Assembly (NCBI GenBank): GCA_030430385.1 | Contig: JAUIFO010000002.1 | Span: 124,001-188,000, forward strand | From: Bacteroidia bacterium | Lineage (GTDB): Bacteria > Bacteroidota > Bacteroidia > Flavobacteriales > Flavobacteriaceae | DNA length: 64,000 nt | Direction of reading: 5' to 3' | Shown: piece by piece, positions 35,865-45,490 of the stretch | How the letters are laid out: each line of letters opens with the position of its first letter | How positions within the stretch are numbered: the stretch's first letter is position 1 | The notes under the pieces: generated by a model | Told to the model about the DNA's origin: nothing | The model's database searches: none | Seen by the model: the letters and a program-made list of their open reading frames with translations, nothing else | Position numbers and translations under genes: made by a program

Positions 35865-37202
35865 TTGAATTTTACAATCTTGCGCTTATTTGATTTAACC
35901 TTAAAAATGAATGGCTTTCCAATAGAAAAAGCTAAAGCGAGTTTAGCTAAAATTCAAGCCGTTGATTCTAAAACATATCAGGACTACATCCTTCAGAAAA
36001 AAAGAGAGATTGTACGCTATCATTTACAACATAATAGCATGTATAAAGCTTTAGGGAAAACAATCAATGTTGACAATTGGAACTCTATTCCGATAATGAC
36101 AAAGCTAGACTTACAACAACCACTAGATTTACGCTTGTCTGATGGCTTCACAAAAAACAATTGTTATATTAATAAGACTTCTGGGTCGTCTGGAGATCCT
36201 TTTATTTTTGCAAAAGACAAGTTTAGTCATGCCTTAACATGGGCTGTTATTCAAAATCGATTTGGATGGTTTGATATTGATTTTAATTATTCAAAGCAAG
36301 CGCGTTTTTATGGTATTCCGTTAGATAAAAAAGGCTACTATAAAGAACGATTTAAGGATGTGTTGAGTCAGCGTTTACGTTTTTCGGTATTTAACCTTAG
36401 TGACGACGCTTTTGAAAAATTGCTTGGCAAATTTAAATCAACAGCCTTTCAGTACATCAATGGTTATACGAGTGCTATTGTGCAGTTTGCTAAATTTTTA
36501 CAACGAAAAGGTATTGTTTTAAATACGGTTTGTCCTAGTTTAAATGCTTGTGTGGTTACTTCTGAAATGCTCTTTGAAGACGACAAACAACTGCTAGAAT
36601 CACAATTTGGCGTTGCTGTGATTAACGAATATGGTGCTTCAGAATTAGATCTCATTGCTTTTCAAAACCCTAAAGGTCAATGGCAGGTAAATAGTGAAAC
36701 TTTATTTGTTGAAATTTTAGATGATGATGATCGGCCTTTGCCCAATGGCGAAGAAGGTCGTATTGTAATCACTTCGCTATATAACAAAGCGCATCCATTT
36801 ATTAGATATGATATTGGTGATATTGGTGTCCTTTCAGAAGACAGTACAGCTAAGCTTCCTATTCTAAAGAAACTTGTTGGAAGAACTAATGATCTCGCGA
36901 TCCTTCCAAGTGGAAAAAAAGCAGCGGGATTGACCTTTTACTATATTACCAAAACGCTCATTGAAGATGATGGAAATGTAAAAGAGTTTGTCATCGAGCA
37001 AACTCAAACAGATGTATTCAATATTAAGTATTCAAGTACTATTGAACTTTCAGAAGACAAAAAACACCATATTGAAAAGGAAATTAAACGCTATCTCGAA
37101 GATGGAATTAGGATCTATTTTAAAAGAGAACCAAAAATAGCGCGTTCTAAAAGTGGAAAGTTAAAACAGTTTATCTCATTAGTTAAAGACGAATCTCAAT
37201 GA
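35865..37202 (+). CDS. CapK/PaaK-like adenylate-forming ligase
   Basis: A 445-residue member of the phenylacetate-CoA ligase (PaaK)/CapK branch of AMP-forming enzymes. It has the phosphate loop NKTSGSSGDPF (about 105), the NEYGASELD motif that holds the adenine (about 255) and a C-terminal lid with RSKSGKLKQF. CapK-type members occur in capsule loci and may activate an acyl group for a sugar. Start is uncertain: TTG at 35865 or 35880, or ATG at 35907. The next gene overlaps it by 4 bases (ATGA). Confidence 0.85.
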   Translation: MNFTILRLFDLTLKMNGFPIEKAKASLAKIQAVDSKTYQDYILQKKREIVRYHLQHNSMYKALGKTINVDNWNSIPIMTKLDLQQPLDLRLSDGFTKNNCYINKTSGSSGDPFIFAKDKFSHALTWAVIQNRFGWFDIDFNYSKQARFYGIPLDKKGYYKERFKDVLSQRLRFSVFNLSDDAFEKLLGKFKSTAFQYINGYTSAIVQFAKFLQRKGIVLNTVCPSLNACVVTSEMLFEDDKQLLESQFGVAVINEYGASELDLIAFQNPKGQWQVNSETLFVEILDDDDRPLPNGEEGRIVITSLYNKAHPFIRYDIGDIGVLSEDSTAKLPILKKLVGRTNDLAILPSGKKAAGLTFYYITKTLIEDDGNVKEFVIEQTQTDVFNIKYSSTIELSEDKKHHIEKEIKRYLEDGIRIYFKREPKIARSKSGKLKQFISLVKDESQ

Positions 37203-38359
37203 AAGATGTTTTAATTATTACAAGTTATTTTCCTCCTGAAACTGGCGCTGCTTCCAATAGGATTTTTCATTTGGCTGAAGGGTTAAACGCCAATGATTTC
37301 AACGTCTCAGTATTAACACCTTTACCAAATTATCCAACAGGTAAAATATTTGAGGCATACCAAGGAAAGTTCAAACATAGTTCTAAAGAAAATGGGATTC
37401 AAATTCACAGACTATGGATCTATGCTAGTAATTCAAAAAACAAATTGTTACGATTAATCGCGATGTTGTCTTACAGTTTTAGTTTGATGTGGTATTTTTT
37501 ATGGCATAAAATTCCGAAAACAGTTATTGTTCAGTCGCCACCACTATTGGTTGCTTTTACGTGTATGCTTTTTTTAAAATCAAAGAAAAGAAACCTCGTG
37601 CTTAACGTAAGTGATCTTTGGCCAATAGCTGGATTAGAGTTAGGCGCCTTCAAAAAAGGGTTTAGTTATCGTGTTTTAGAGCGTATTGAAACATTCAATT
37701 ATAAGCGTGCGAGTTTAGTATTAGGTCAAAGCAATGAAATTTTAGATCATGTGAAATCCATAATCCCAGACAAGTCTGTTTTCCTTTACAGGAACTATCC
37801 TGATTTCACCTCTGAAAGCGACACTTATTCGTCACCTAAAGAGCGCTTAAAGATTGTTTATGCTGGTTTATTGGGAATAGCCCAAGGCATTTATACGCTT
37901 TGTCAGGAGTTAGACTATACTCGTATTGAATTTCATATTTATGGCTCTGGTGCTGAGCAATCAAAGATTGAAGCCTTTATTAAAGCGCATCCTGAATTGC
38001 CAATTACATATCATGGGCAAGTTACAAGGGCTGAACTTCATAGTGCATTAATGCAATATGATATCACGATCATTCCCTTGCTGAAGCGTATTTATGGTTC
38101 GGTACCATCTAAGATTTTTGAATATGCAAAACTAGGGTTACCTATGTTGTATTTTGGAGGAGGTGAAGGAGAATCTATAATAGAAAACCACCAGTTAGGT
38201 TGGGTTGCTGAAGCTGGGAATTACAACCATTTGAATACTGTTATCTCTCGTATTGAGTTGTCTTCTATAGACGACGCTTTTAGACATAACATTAGAGCGA
38301 CAGCGTCTAAGGTGTTTGATTTTAAGGTTCAGTTACAAGCGTTAAAAAAGAAACTTTAA
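37199..38359 (+). CDS. Glycosyltransferase family 4 (WbuB-like)
   Basis: The 386-residue GT-B enzyme starts ATSYFPPETGAA-like (ITSYFPPETGAASNRIFH), the acceptor-side motif of the WbuB type of GT4, and has the C-terminal donor-side segment with VPSKIFEYAKLGLPML. A hydrophobic segment near 95-125 suggests membrane association. It is coupled to the CapK/PaaK-like gene by a 4-base overlap. Together they probably add and modify a sugar of the surface glycan. Sugar unknown. It is convergent with the initiating transferase (4-base overlap). Confidence 0.88.
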   Translation: MKDVLIITSYFPPETGAASNRIFHLAEGLNANDFNVSVLTPLPNYPTGKIFEAYQGKFKHSSKENGIQIHRLWIYASNSKNKLLRLIAMLSYSFSLMWYFLWHKIPKTVIVQSPPLLVAFTCMLFLKSKKRNLVLNVSDLWPIAGLELGAFKKGFSYRVLERIETFNYKRASLVLGQSNEILDHVKSIIPDKSVFLYRNYPDFTSESDTYSSPKERLKIVYAGLLGIAQGIYTLCQELDYTRIEFHIYGSGAEQSKIEAFIKAHPELPITYHGQVTRAELHSALMQYDITIIPLLKRIYGSVPSKIFEYAKLGLPMLYFGGGEGESIIENHQLGWVAEAGNYNHLNTVISRIELSSIDDAFRHNIRATASKVFDFKVQLQALKKKL

Positions 38360-39714
38360 TACGCTTTGTCTTCGCCTTTGATAGCATTGACAAAGGTTTT
38401 TATAATGATTTTTATATCTAGAAGTAGGGACCAGTTTTCTATGTAAAAAATATCATATTTAACGCGTCCAATAATATCTTTGTCAGATTCTACTTCACCT
38501 CGAAACCCACTTGTTTGGGCTAATCCAGTAATTCCAGGTTTTACAAAATGACGCACCATAAATTTGTCAATCTTTTTAGCATACATATAAGTATGGCTTA
38601 CCATATGTGGCCTAGGTCCAACAACAGACATATCACCAAAAAGCACATTGAAAAATTGAGGAAGTTCATCTATACTTGTTTTCCTGATAAACTTGCCAAT
38701 TTTTGTGATTCTTTGATCACCTCTTGTGGCTTGATGAAGATGCGCGTTTTTGTTTGGTGTCATAGACCTGAATTTGTAGCAATCAAACTCTTTATAATTA
38801 AACCCATTACGTGATTGTTTAAAAAACACAGGACCTTTTGATTCAAGTTTAATAAGTATCGCTATTAAAGGTGTTAGCCACGATAATAAAAAAACGACTA
38901 CTAGAACAGAAAAAATGATGTCAAAAACTCGTTTAACAACCATGTTAAAAGGCTCTTCTAAAGGAATAACTCTTAAGGTAAGTATTGGAATATAATCGTA
39001 ATATTCATACTGTAATTTTTTTGAATATATCTCTTTGTTATCTGGAAGAAATTTTAGAACCTTTAAGTTGTTATCTGCAAAGTCTATGATTTCATTTATT
39101 TGTGTGTTTGTAAGCTCTGAAATTGAACAATAAATTTCGTCGACAGCATTTTCTTTAATAAAATTAAAGCTCTTTTTTAAGTCGTAGGCTTTTTTGTCTT
39201 CAATTGTAAATGTCTTTTTATGAATGTATCCATACTCAGGATTTTTATTAAAAAAGTGTTCTAGTGCTAAGGTTTTTTTGTTGGCGCCATAAATGACTGT
39301 ATTTCTATAATTTCCTCCAAATGAAACCCTATATTTCTGTAGTAAATAATAAATCGTAAACTTAAAAAATGCTATTGCTAAAAATGTAAAGAGTATATAT
39401 TTAAAAATGGTTCCTGGATAAATATTTAAGTCGTGATAATACCCAAAAAAAGCAAACACAATAAGTGTAAAAAGCATCATTTGCCGTATTGTTAAGGCAA
39501 ATATTGTAACTTCTCTAGTATATCTATATACCTCATAAAATTTTGAAAAGATTGAAATTGAAATCCAAGAAATTGTTGTAAAAAAAATAAATACAACCTG
39601 ATCAATGTTGCTAAAAAAGAAAAATATAGCTAATCCATTGATTATACTTAAATCAATTAAGTATGAAATAGGTCTTAAATAACCCGAATATCGTCCTTGT
39701 TTAAATAAACTCAA
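38356..39714 (-). CDS. Polyprenyl glycosylphosphotransferase (WbaP/WcaJ-type initiating enzyme)
   Basis: This enzyme starts glycan synthesis by moving a sugar phosphate to undecaprenyl phosphate. The 452-residue protein has four N-terminal transmembrane helices (about 10-125), a middle CoA-binding-like domain (about 135-235) and the C-terminal catalytic bacterial sugar transferase domain (from about 260) with the membrane re-entrant helix, the FKQSRNG and CYKFRSM motifs and the DELPQFFNVLFGDMSVVGPRP signature. It is last on the minus strand after ugd and the decarboxylase. Which sugar it uses is unknown. Confidence 0.93.
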   Translation of the reverse strand: MSLFKQGRYSGYLRPISYLIDLSIINGLAIFFFFSNIDQVVFIFFTTISWISISIFSKFYEVYRYTREVTIFALTIRQMMLFTLIVFAFFGYYHDLNIYPGTIFKYILFTFLAIAFFKFTIYYLLQKYRVSFGGNYRNTVIYGANKKTLALEHFFNKNPEYGYIHKKTFTIEDKKAYDLKKSFNFIKENAVDEIYCSISELTNTQINEIIDFADNNLKVLKFLPDNKEIYSKKLQYEYYDYIPILTLRVIPLEEPFNMVVKRVFDIIFSVLVVVFLLSWLTPLIAILIKLESKGPVFFKQSRNGFNYKEFDCYKFRSMTPNKNAHLHQATRGDQRITKIGKFIRKTSIDELPQFFNVLFGDMSVVGPRPHMVSHTYMYAKKIDKFMVRHFVKPGITGLAQTSGFRGEVESDKDIIGRVKYDIFYIENWSLLLDIKIIIKTFVNAIKGEDKAY

Positions 39715-39715
39715 A

Positions 39716-40702
39716 TTATGCTTTTATGTGTTTTGAAAAATCTCTATGCTCGCTTTTATACAACTCTTCTCTAGTGAGGCTTTTAAAGTACTCAAATGTT
39801 TTTTTCATTCCCTCTTCACGATGAATTTTAGGTTCCCAATTTAATATTCTTTTGGCTAAGGAAATATCTGGTTTTCTTTGTAATGGATCATTTACAGGTA
39901 AGTCTTTGAAAATAATTTTTTGATCTGTACGCGTAAGTTTAATTATTTCTTCAGCAAAATCTTTAATTGAAATCTCATGTGGATTACCAATATTTACAGG
40001 ATATACGTAATCGCTAAATAGCAGCTTAAAAATTCCATCTATTTGATCATCTACATAACAAAACGAACGTGTTTGTGATCCATCTCCAAAAACTGTTAAA
40101 TCTTCATCTCTCAGCGCTTGTCCCATAAAGGTTGGAATTACTCTACCATCATTAAGTCGCATTCTTGGTCCATAGGTATTAAAGATTCTAACAATTCTTG
40201 TTTCAAGGCCATGAAATCTATGATAGGCCATTGTAATGGATTCTTGAAATCGTTTTGCTTCATCATAAACACCTCTTGGTCCTATGGCATTCACATTTCC
40301 ATAATAATCTTCTGTTTGAGGATGCACCAAAGGATCGCCATATACTTCAGATGTTGAAGCAATAAGTAATCTCGCCTTCTTTGCCTTTGCTAAACCCAAG
40401 CAATTATGAGTTCCGAGAGATCCTACTTTTAGGGTCTGAATCGGTATTTTTAGATAATCTATTGGACTAGCCGGAGATGCAAAGTGCAGCACATAATCTA
40501 ATTTTCCATCAATAGTTATATGTTCCGTAACATCGTGTTCAATAAATTCAAAATTGTTGTTATCTCGAAGGTGCTGAATGTTTTTTGCGGTTCCTGTTAT
40601 AAAATTGTCCATTCCTATAACGTAAAACCCTTCTAAAAGAAATTTATCACATAAGTGTGATCCTAGAAAACCTGCAGCTCCAGTGATAAGTACTTTTTTC
40701 AT
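39716..40702 (-). CDS. UDP-glucuronate decarboxylase (UDP-xylose synthase)
   Basis: A 328-residue short-chain dehydrogenase that makes UDP-xylose (or the 4-keto intermediate) from UDP-glucuronate. It has [10 protein letters not shown] (7-16) for NAD, the catalytic STSEVYG and YDEAKR (Tyr and Lys) segments, and [19 protein letters not shown], typical of this enzyme type. It overlaps ugd by 4 bases, so the two supply UDP-GlcA and UDP-xylose in sequence. Confidence 0.93.
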   Translation of the reverse strand: MKKVLITGAAGFLGSHLCDKFLLEGFYVIGMDNFITGTAKNIQHLRDNNNFEFIEHDVTEHITIDGKLDYVLHFASPASPIDYLKIPIQTLKVGSLGTHNCLGLAKAKKARLLIASTSEVYGDPLVHPQTEDYYGNVNAIGPRGVYDEAKRFQESITMAYHRFHGLETRIVRIFNTYGPRMRLNDGRVIPTFMGQALRDEDLTVFGDGSQTRSFCYVDDQIDGIFKLLFSDYVYPVNIGNPHEISIKDFAEEIIKLTRTDQKIIFKDLPVNDPLQRKPDISLAKRILNWEPKIHREEGMKKTFEYFKSLTREELYKSEHRDFSKHIKA

Positions 40703-42012
40703 TTTTCAACAACTTTTCTCCCTATCGATGTGTAATAAAATCCTTCCTTTTTAAGATCATTTAAATCGTATAGGTTTCTTCCATCAAAGATCACAGGGCT
40801 ATTCATTTTTGACTTTAGCTTTTCAAAATTAGGTGTTCTAAATATACTCCATTCTGTACAAATAATCAATGCATCTGCATTTATAGCAGCCTCATACTTA
40901 TCGTCAACATATTCTAAAGAATCTTTGTATTTCTTTTCTACGTTAGGCATTGCTTCAGGGTCAAATACTTTGATCTTAACTCCTTCCTTTAATAATTCAT
41001 CAATAATATACAAAGCTGGTGCTTCTCGAATATCGTCAGTTTCAGGTTTAAATGCTAATCCCCAAATAGCAATTGTTTTTTCGGATAAATCGTTATTGAA
41101 ATAAGCCTTGATTTTTGGAATCAAAATCGTTTTTTGAGAATCATTAACTTTAATAACAGCATTTAAAATCTTAAAATCATGATTGGTGTCTTTTCCTGAT
41201 TTATGAAGTGCCTTAACATCTTTAGGAAAACAAGAACCTCCATAGCCTATTCCTGGAAATAGAAAACGCTTCCCGATTCTAGAATCGGTTCCCATACCAA
41301 TTCTAACCATATCAACATCAGCACCTACTTTCTCACAAAAATTAGCGATTTCATTCATAAATGTAATTTTGGTCGCTAAGAAAGAATTTGCGGCATACTT
41401 TGTTAATTCAGCAGAACGCTCATCCATTATTAAGATTGGATTACCAGACCTTACAAAAGGTTTGTACAGGTTTTTCATTAAAGTTGTTGCGCGATCAGAA
41501 CTTGATCCTATAACGATACGCTCAGGTTTTAAAAAATCATCTACGGCAAAACCTTCTCTAAGAAATTCAGGGTTTGAAACCACATCAAATTCCACATTGG
41601 TTTCTTGAGAAATCGTTTCTTTTACCTTGTCTGAAGTTCCAACAGGTACAGTACTTTTATCAACTATAACCTTATAATCTTTGATAAGCTGTCCTATATT
41701 TTTAGCAACGTTTAAAACATAGGAAAGATCTGCAGAACCATCTTCATCTTCTGGAGTTGGAAGCGCAAGAAATATAACATCTCCATGACTTAAACCTTCT
41801 TCTAAGGATGTTGTGAATTTGAGTCGGTTAGCCTTAATATTTCTATCAAATAAGACATCTAGGTGAGGTTCATAAATTGGGACAATCCCTTTCTTCATTT
41901 GAGCCACCTTTTGCTCATCAATATCTACACAAATAACTTCGTTGCCAGTTTCGGCTAAACAAGTTCCGGTTACCAAACCAACATATCCTGTTCCAATTAC
42001 TGATATATTCAT
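40699..42012 (-). CDS. ugd: UDP-glucose 6-dehydrogenase
   Basis: Ugd oxidises UDP-glucose twice to UDP-glucuronate. The 437-residue protein has [17 protein letters not shown] (7-23), the middle helix, the catalytic Cys261 in [11 protein letters not shown] and a C-terminal domain with [16 protein letters not shown]. It lies directly before the UDP-glucuronate decarboxylase with a 4-base overlap. Confidence 0.97.
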   Translation of the reverse strand: MNISVIGTGYVGLVTGTCLAETGNEVICVDIDEQKVAQMKKGIVPIYEPHLDVLFDRNIKANRLKFTTSLEEGLSHGDVIFLALPTPEDEDGSADLSYVLNVAKNIGQLIKDYKVIVDKSTVPVGTSDKVKETISQETNVEFDVVSNPEFLREGFAVDDFLKPERIVIGSSSDRATTLMKNLYKPFVRSGNPILIMDERSAELTKYAANSFLATKITFMNEIANFCEKVGADVDMVRIGMGTDSRIGKRFLFPGIGYGGSCFPKDVKALHKSGKDTNHDFKILNAVIKVNDSQKTILIPKIKAYFNNDLSEKTIAIWGLAFKPETDDIREAPALYIIDELLKEGVKIKVFDPEAMPNVEKKYKDSLEYVDDKYEAAINADALIICTEWSIFRTPNFEKLKSKMNSPVIFDGRNLYDLNDLKKEGFYYTSIGRKVVEK

Positions 42013-42066
42013 GTTTGCTGCTAAATTATTATATAATGGTTTTTGATAGGTTCTAAATGATTGGTA

Positions 42067-42564
42067 TTAAAAACTCAATCTGTTTTTTAATCTTTTTATT
42101 AAAACATCTCGCGCTTTGATTGCTGGATTAGAACCGTTGGCGATATTATCTGTTTTATAATACAATTGCTCTTTGTCAAAACTCATATTAGCATTCCCTA
42201 CAAAATACGCATGAATTCTTTCGGGTTCTTTTATAAACATTTGATATGTATTGTTTTCTAAAAGCGCTGTTTGTATCTTAATTATTTCTTTCTCATTATT
42301 AAACATCAATGTTAAATCTGTTGGTTCTTCGGGTAAACAAAATTCAATAAATTGATTTTGATTACTTCCAATGACATCTTGTGTAACTTGGTTAATATTA
42401 CCCGTGTTATTAACATAGTTAAGCTTCATAGTTTGGTTGTTTTCAACAACAACCTCAACTCTAAGTCTAAATGCATATGCTTCATTATTACAACAATTAA
42501 CGCAAGACACTATTAATTGGGAAATAATAACAAAAGCACAGATAATAGTTTTGGAAGCTTTCAT
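42067..42564 (-). CDS. Hypothetical lipoprotein, 165 residues
   Basis: The N-terminus is a lipoprotein signal ending at Cys21 (IVSCVNCCNN); three more cysteines follow within seven residues. The rest is a beta-rich domain of about 130 residues with no motif I recognise. It lies just before ugd on the same strand, but has its own exact -7 box at 42579-42586. Its role in glycan assembly, if any, is unknown. Confidence 0.7.
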   Translation of the reverse strand: MKASKTIICAFVIISQLIVSCVNCCNNEAYAFRLRVEVVVENNQTMKLNYVNNTGNINQVTQDVIGSNQNQFIEFCLPEEPTDLTLMFNNEKEIIKIQTALLENNTYQMFIKEPERIHAYFVGNANMSFDKEQLYYKTDNIANGSNPAIKARDVLIKRLKNRLSF

Positions 42565-42578
42565 GATGTTTTAAAAGC

Positions 42579-42586
42579 CAAATATA
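42579..42586 (-). promoter_or_regulatory. -7 promoter box for the 42-kb lipoprotein
   Basis: The minus strand reads TATATTTG, an exact TAnnTTTG match, with a predicted start near 42572, only about 8 bases before the ATG. Confidence 0.5.
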
Positions 42587-42665
42587 TAAATTAAAAACTC
42601 TAGTAAAGGACAATAGTAAAATTAAACTTAGTACATTAGCAAATAAAATTTTTGGATTAAAATCA

Positions 42666-43757
42666 ATGAGAATTGGAATAGATGCTAAATGGTATTTTAA
42701 TGGTCATCCAAGTGGTAAAGTAGTTGTTGAAAACCTAGTAAATGAGCTGTTGCAGATTGATAAATCTAATGACTATTTTATTTATTTAGATAAAAAAGAT
42801 CAAAACTTAAAATTCCCATTCAAGAGCAGTAACATTCATTTAGTGTATGTTAAAAATAGGATTAACGCACTTACCAATTTCTTTAGCTTACCGTTTTACA
42901 CCTCAAAAGATAAACTTGACGTTTGCCTTTATCAAAACTACGCACCTCTTTGGGGCGCAAAAAAAAGGGTGAATTATGTTCACGATGCGTTGTTTATTGA
43001 TTATCCTCAATACTTTTCTTTATGGGAAAGAATTTATTTTTGGCCCATGAGATATTTGTCGAAATTCTCAAGCCATGTGGTGACCATATCAAATTCAGAA
43101 AGACAACGAATGGTTAAATATGGGTTTTCAAAAGAATACGACATAAGTGTTGTTCATCACGGAATTGGTTTAGCAAAAAACGCACTAAAAAAGGAAAAGA
43201 ATACAGCCTCCTTTTTTGAAAAATACAAGCTTCCTGAAAATTATATTTTGTACTTAGGCAGATTAAATGTTAGAAAAAACATTCAAAACCTAATACAAGC
43301 AATGCCTAGTGTTGATAAAAACACAGCTCTCGTAATTGTTGGTAAGGACGATCATAAAACGATTAATTGGGATCGGCTTGTAACAGACTTAGGGTTATCT
43401 GAAAGAGTGATTCGTGTTGGACATGTTCCTTTTGAAGATATTCCTCTGTTCTATCAAAATGCGACATTGTTTTGTTTTCCTTCTTTTGCTGAAGGGTTTG
43501 GGTTACCACCTTTAGAGGCCATGTATTATGAAACACCAACGGTAGTTTCAAATACAACCTCATTACCTGAGGTTTGTGGAGATGCTTCTCTATATGTTAA
43601 TCCAGAAAACATTGATGAGATTTCAAGTCAAATTAATCGTGTTTTAAATGACGATGCTCTCAAAGATCAGCTTATTGAAAAAGGCAAGAAGAGAGTGAAG
43701 CTTTTTAGTTGGGATAAAGCCGCTAAAGAATTATTACAAATTTTAAAATCAGTATAA
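42666..43757 (+). CDS. Glycosyltransferase family 4
   Basis: The 363-residue GT-B enzyme has a mannosyl/rhamnosyl-transferase look: VHHGIG, YLGRLNVRKN and the donor-side E-x7-E segment FAEGFGLPPLEAM near residue 275. The acceptor side begins RIGIDAKWYFNGHPSGK. It is followed 11 bases later by a GT2 gene on the same strand. Both run opposite to the main cluster. Sugar and linkage are unknown. Confidence 0.92.
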   Translation: MRIGIDAKWYFNGHPSGKVVVENLVNELLQIDKSNDYFIYLDKKDQNLKFPFKSSNIHLVYVKNRINALTNFFSLPFYTSKDKLDVCLYQNYAPLWGAKKRVNYVHDALFIDYPQYFSLWERIYFWPMRYLSKFSSHVVTISNSERQRMVKYGFSKEYDISVVHHGIGLAKNALKKEKNTASFFEKYKLPENYILYLGRLNVRKNIQNLIQAMPSVDKNTALVIVGKDDHKTINWDRLVTDLGLSERVIRVGHVPFEDIPLFYQNATLFCFPSFAEGFGLPPLEAMYYETPTVVSNTTSLPEVCGDASLYVNPENIDEISSQINRVLNDDALKDQLIEKGKKRVKLFSWDKAAKELLQILKSV

Positions 43758-43768
43758 CTCAATCTGAA

Positions 43769-44578
43769 ATGGATTTATCTATAATAATCGTTAATTATAA
43801 TGGTGAAACGTATTTGGCTGATTGCTTAAATTCAATTGAAAAGCAATGTCAAGGAATTACGTATGAGATTATTATTTGGGATAATGATTCTAAGGATAAT
43901 TCGGTTGCTTTTTTAAAAGAACATTATAACGATAAAATCCAGCTTTATGCGTCTAAAGACAATTTAGGTTTTGCTGGCGGAAATAATGCTGCTGCTAAAT
44001 ATGCTAAAGGGAAATACCTTTTTTTACTTAATAACGATACCATTCTTTTAGACCCAATAGCTCCAATAGTTAATGCGCTAAAAAAGGATTCCAAAATTGG
44101 TGTATTAGGAGCGAAAATGCTGAATGGAAATAAGGACTATGTGATTTCTTGTGGACACCTTCCTAAACCGCATCAGCTCATATACTTTAAATTATTTTCA
44201 CAAATTGGAGGCGCTTTTGTTGATGGTGATTTTGACCCGTCTGAAGAAATGATTGAAGTTGGATGGCTTTCGGGATCATTCCTGATAACACCTAAGGTAC
44301 TTTGGGACGAAATTGGAGGTTTAGACGAAACCTTTTTTATGTATGTTGAAGATGTAGATTATAATAAAGAAGTCGCGCTAAGAGGTTATAAGCGTGTTTT
44401 TTATCCTAATGTAGAATACCTTCATTTTATTGGTTTTAATGGTGCCAAAAACAACCTTCTCGTTAAAGGGTATTACATATACATTGACAAGCATTTTAAA
44501 GGCTTAAATAAAGTCGTTGCTCGATTTTGTCTTGGTGTTAATGCTCTCGTTAAAAAGCTAAAAGGAAATTATAAATAA
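43769..44578 (+). CDS. Glycosyltransferase family 2 (rhamnosyltransferase-like)
   Basis: The 269-residue GT-A enzyme has the N-terminal VNYNGETYLADCLNSIEKQ (8-26), the DND and NNDT segments that hold the nucleotide sugar and metal, and the later WLSGSFLI and FFMYVEDVDYN segments typical of the WbbL-like rhamnosyltransferases. With dTDP-rhamnose genes at 58-61 kb, a rhamnose donor is plausible but not proved. It is convergent with the SGNH gene. Confidence 0.9.
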   Translation: MDLSIIIVNYNGETYLADCLNSIEKQCQGITYEIIIWDNDSKDNSVAFLKEHYNDKIQLYASKDNLGFAGGNNAAAKYAKGKYLFLLNNDTILLDPIAPIVNALKKDSKIGVLGAKMLNGNKDYVISCGHLPKPHQLIYFKLFSQIGGAFVDGDFDPSEEMIEVGWLSGSFLITPKVLWDEIGGLDETFFMYVEDVDYNKEVALRGYKRVFYPNVEYLHFIGFNGAKNNLLVKGYYIYIDKHFKGLNKVVARFCLGVNALVKKLKGNYK

Positions 44579-44598
44579 AAGCCTGGCTATTGAGTTTT

Positions 44599-45486
44599 TT
44601 AGTTTTTCTTATTAACCGCTTCTGACACCAATGTGGTAAAGATATTTGCACCTTCTTCGTTATAGTGTGCTCTATCAAAGTAGTATTTATGATTAGAAAT
44701 TGGGTTGTTTTCAATCTGCCAAAGCTTTGTGTTTTCAGAAGGAAACTGAAACCCAAACATTTCATCTGTATCTAGTTCTTTAATTTCAATGTCTTCAGGG
44801 TTAATTTTCACATGCTTATTGGCCTTTACACTTTTCAAGTAGCTTTGTCTTCGTTCTTGTAATTGCTTTCCTTTTCCTATTTTGAGGTCTTGATCTAAAG
44901 AGTAAAATCCATTTTGCTTGGCTACCAATCCACTCAAAGGATTAATCTTTGTTGTATTATAATCATAAATCTTTAAAAACTGACCAATGCATAACTGATT
45001 TTCAATATAACTGGATAAGTGAAAGTAGCTTTGTTCATAATCGCCCTGACTTAAATAATATTTTAAAGCTCTTTTAAGTCTTTTTGAATCCATATAATAA
45101 TTCACCCTTAATGAGTGAAGATTTTCTTCGCTAATTTCCATATAATCTATGTGTTGAACGTATACATTTTCAGTGCTTTGAAAACTTTTTGTCTTTGATA
45201 GATTATCAATCATATACTCAGTTTCTAAGGCAAACATGCCACTACAGCCTAAATTAAATGACGCCTTTCCAGTCTTTTTTTCAAATAAAATCGGGTTGAT
45301 ATGTCGCATTGTCTTACTAGACCCAATAAAAAAACTATTATAGGCTTGATCTGAGTTTTGGATATACTCAATTTTTTGATTCATTAATTTATTTCCCCAA
45401 TAAAATGGCACACTCGATTTTATTACCTTAATTGTTAAAAGTAAAATGAGCGTGAAAACAAAAACTTCTATTGAAAACCTTTTCAT
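44599..45486 (-). CDS. SGNH-like protein, partner of the MBOAT acyltransferase
   Basis: The 295-residue protein has one N-terminal membrane anchor (about 7-25), so the rest faces the periplasm. It has a GSS motif (IGSSKT, Gly55-Ser57) near the start and D-x-x-H (Asp271, His274) near the end, the pattern of SGNH hydrolases and of AlgJ/AlgX-like acetyltransferase partners. It follows the MBOAT gene by 4 bases. The likely role is transfer of an acyl (acetyl) group to the glycan on the outer side. Overall similarity to known families is weak by eye. Confidence 0.7.
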   Translation of the reverse strand: MKRFSIEVFVFTLILLLTIKVIKSSVPFYWGNKLMNQKIEYIQNSDQAYNSFFIGSSKTMRHINPILFEKKTGKASFNLGCSGMFALETEYMIDNLSKTKSFQSTENVYVQHIDYMEISEENLHSLRVNYYMDSKRLKRALKYYLSQGDYEQSYFHLSSYIENQLCIGQFLKIYDYNTTKINPLSGLVAKQNGFYSLDQDLKIGKGKQLQERRQSYLKSVKANKHVKINPEDIEIKELDTDEMFGFQFPSENTKLWQIENNPISNHKYYFDRAHYNEEGANIFTTLVSEAVNKKN

Positions 45487-45490
45487 AATA

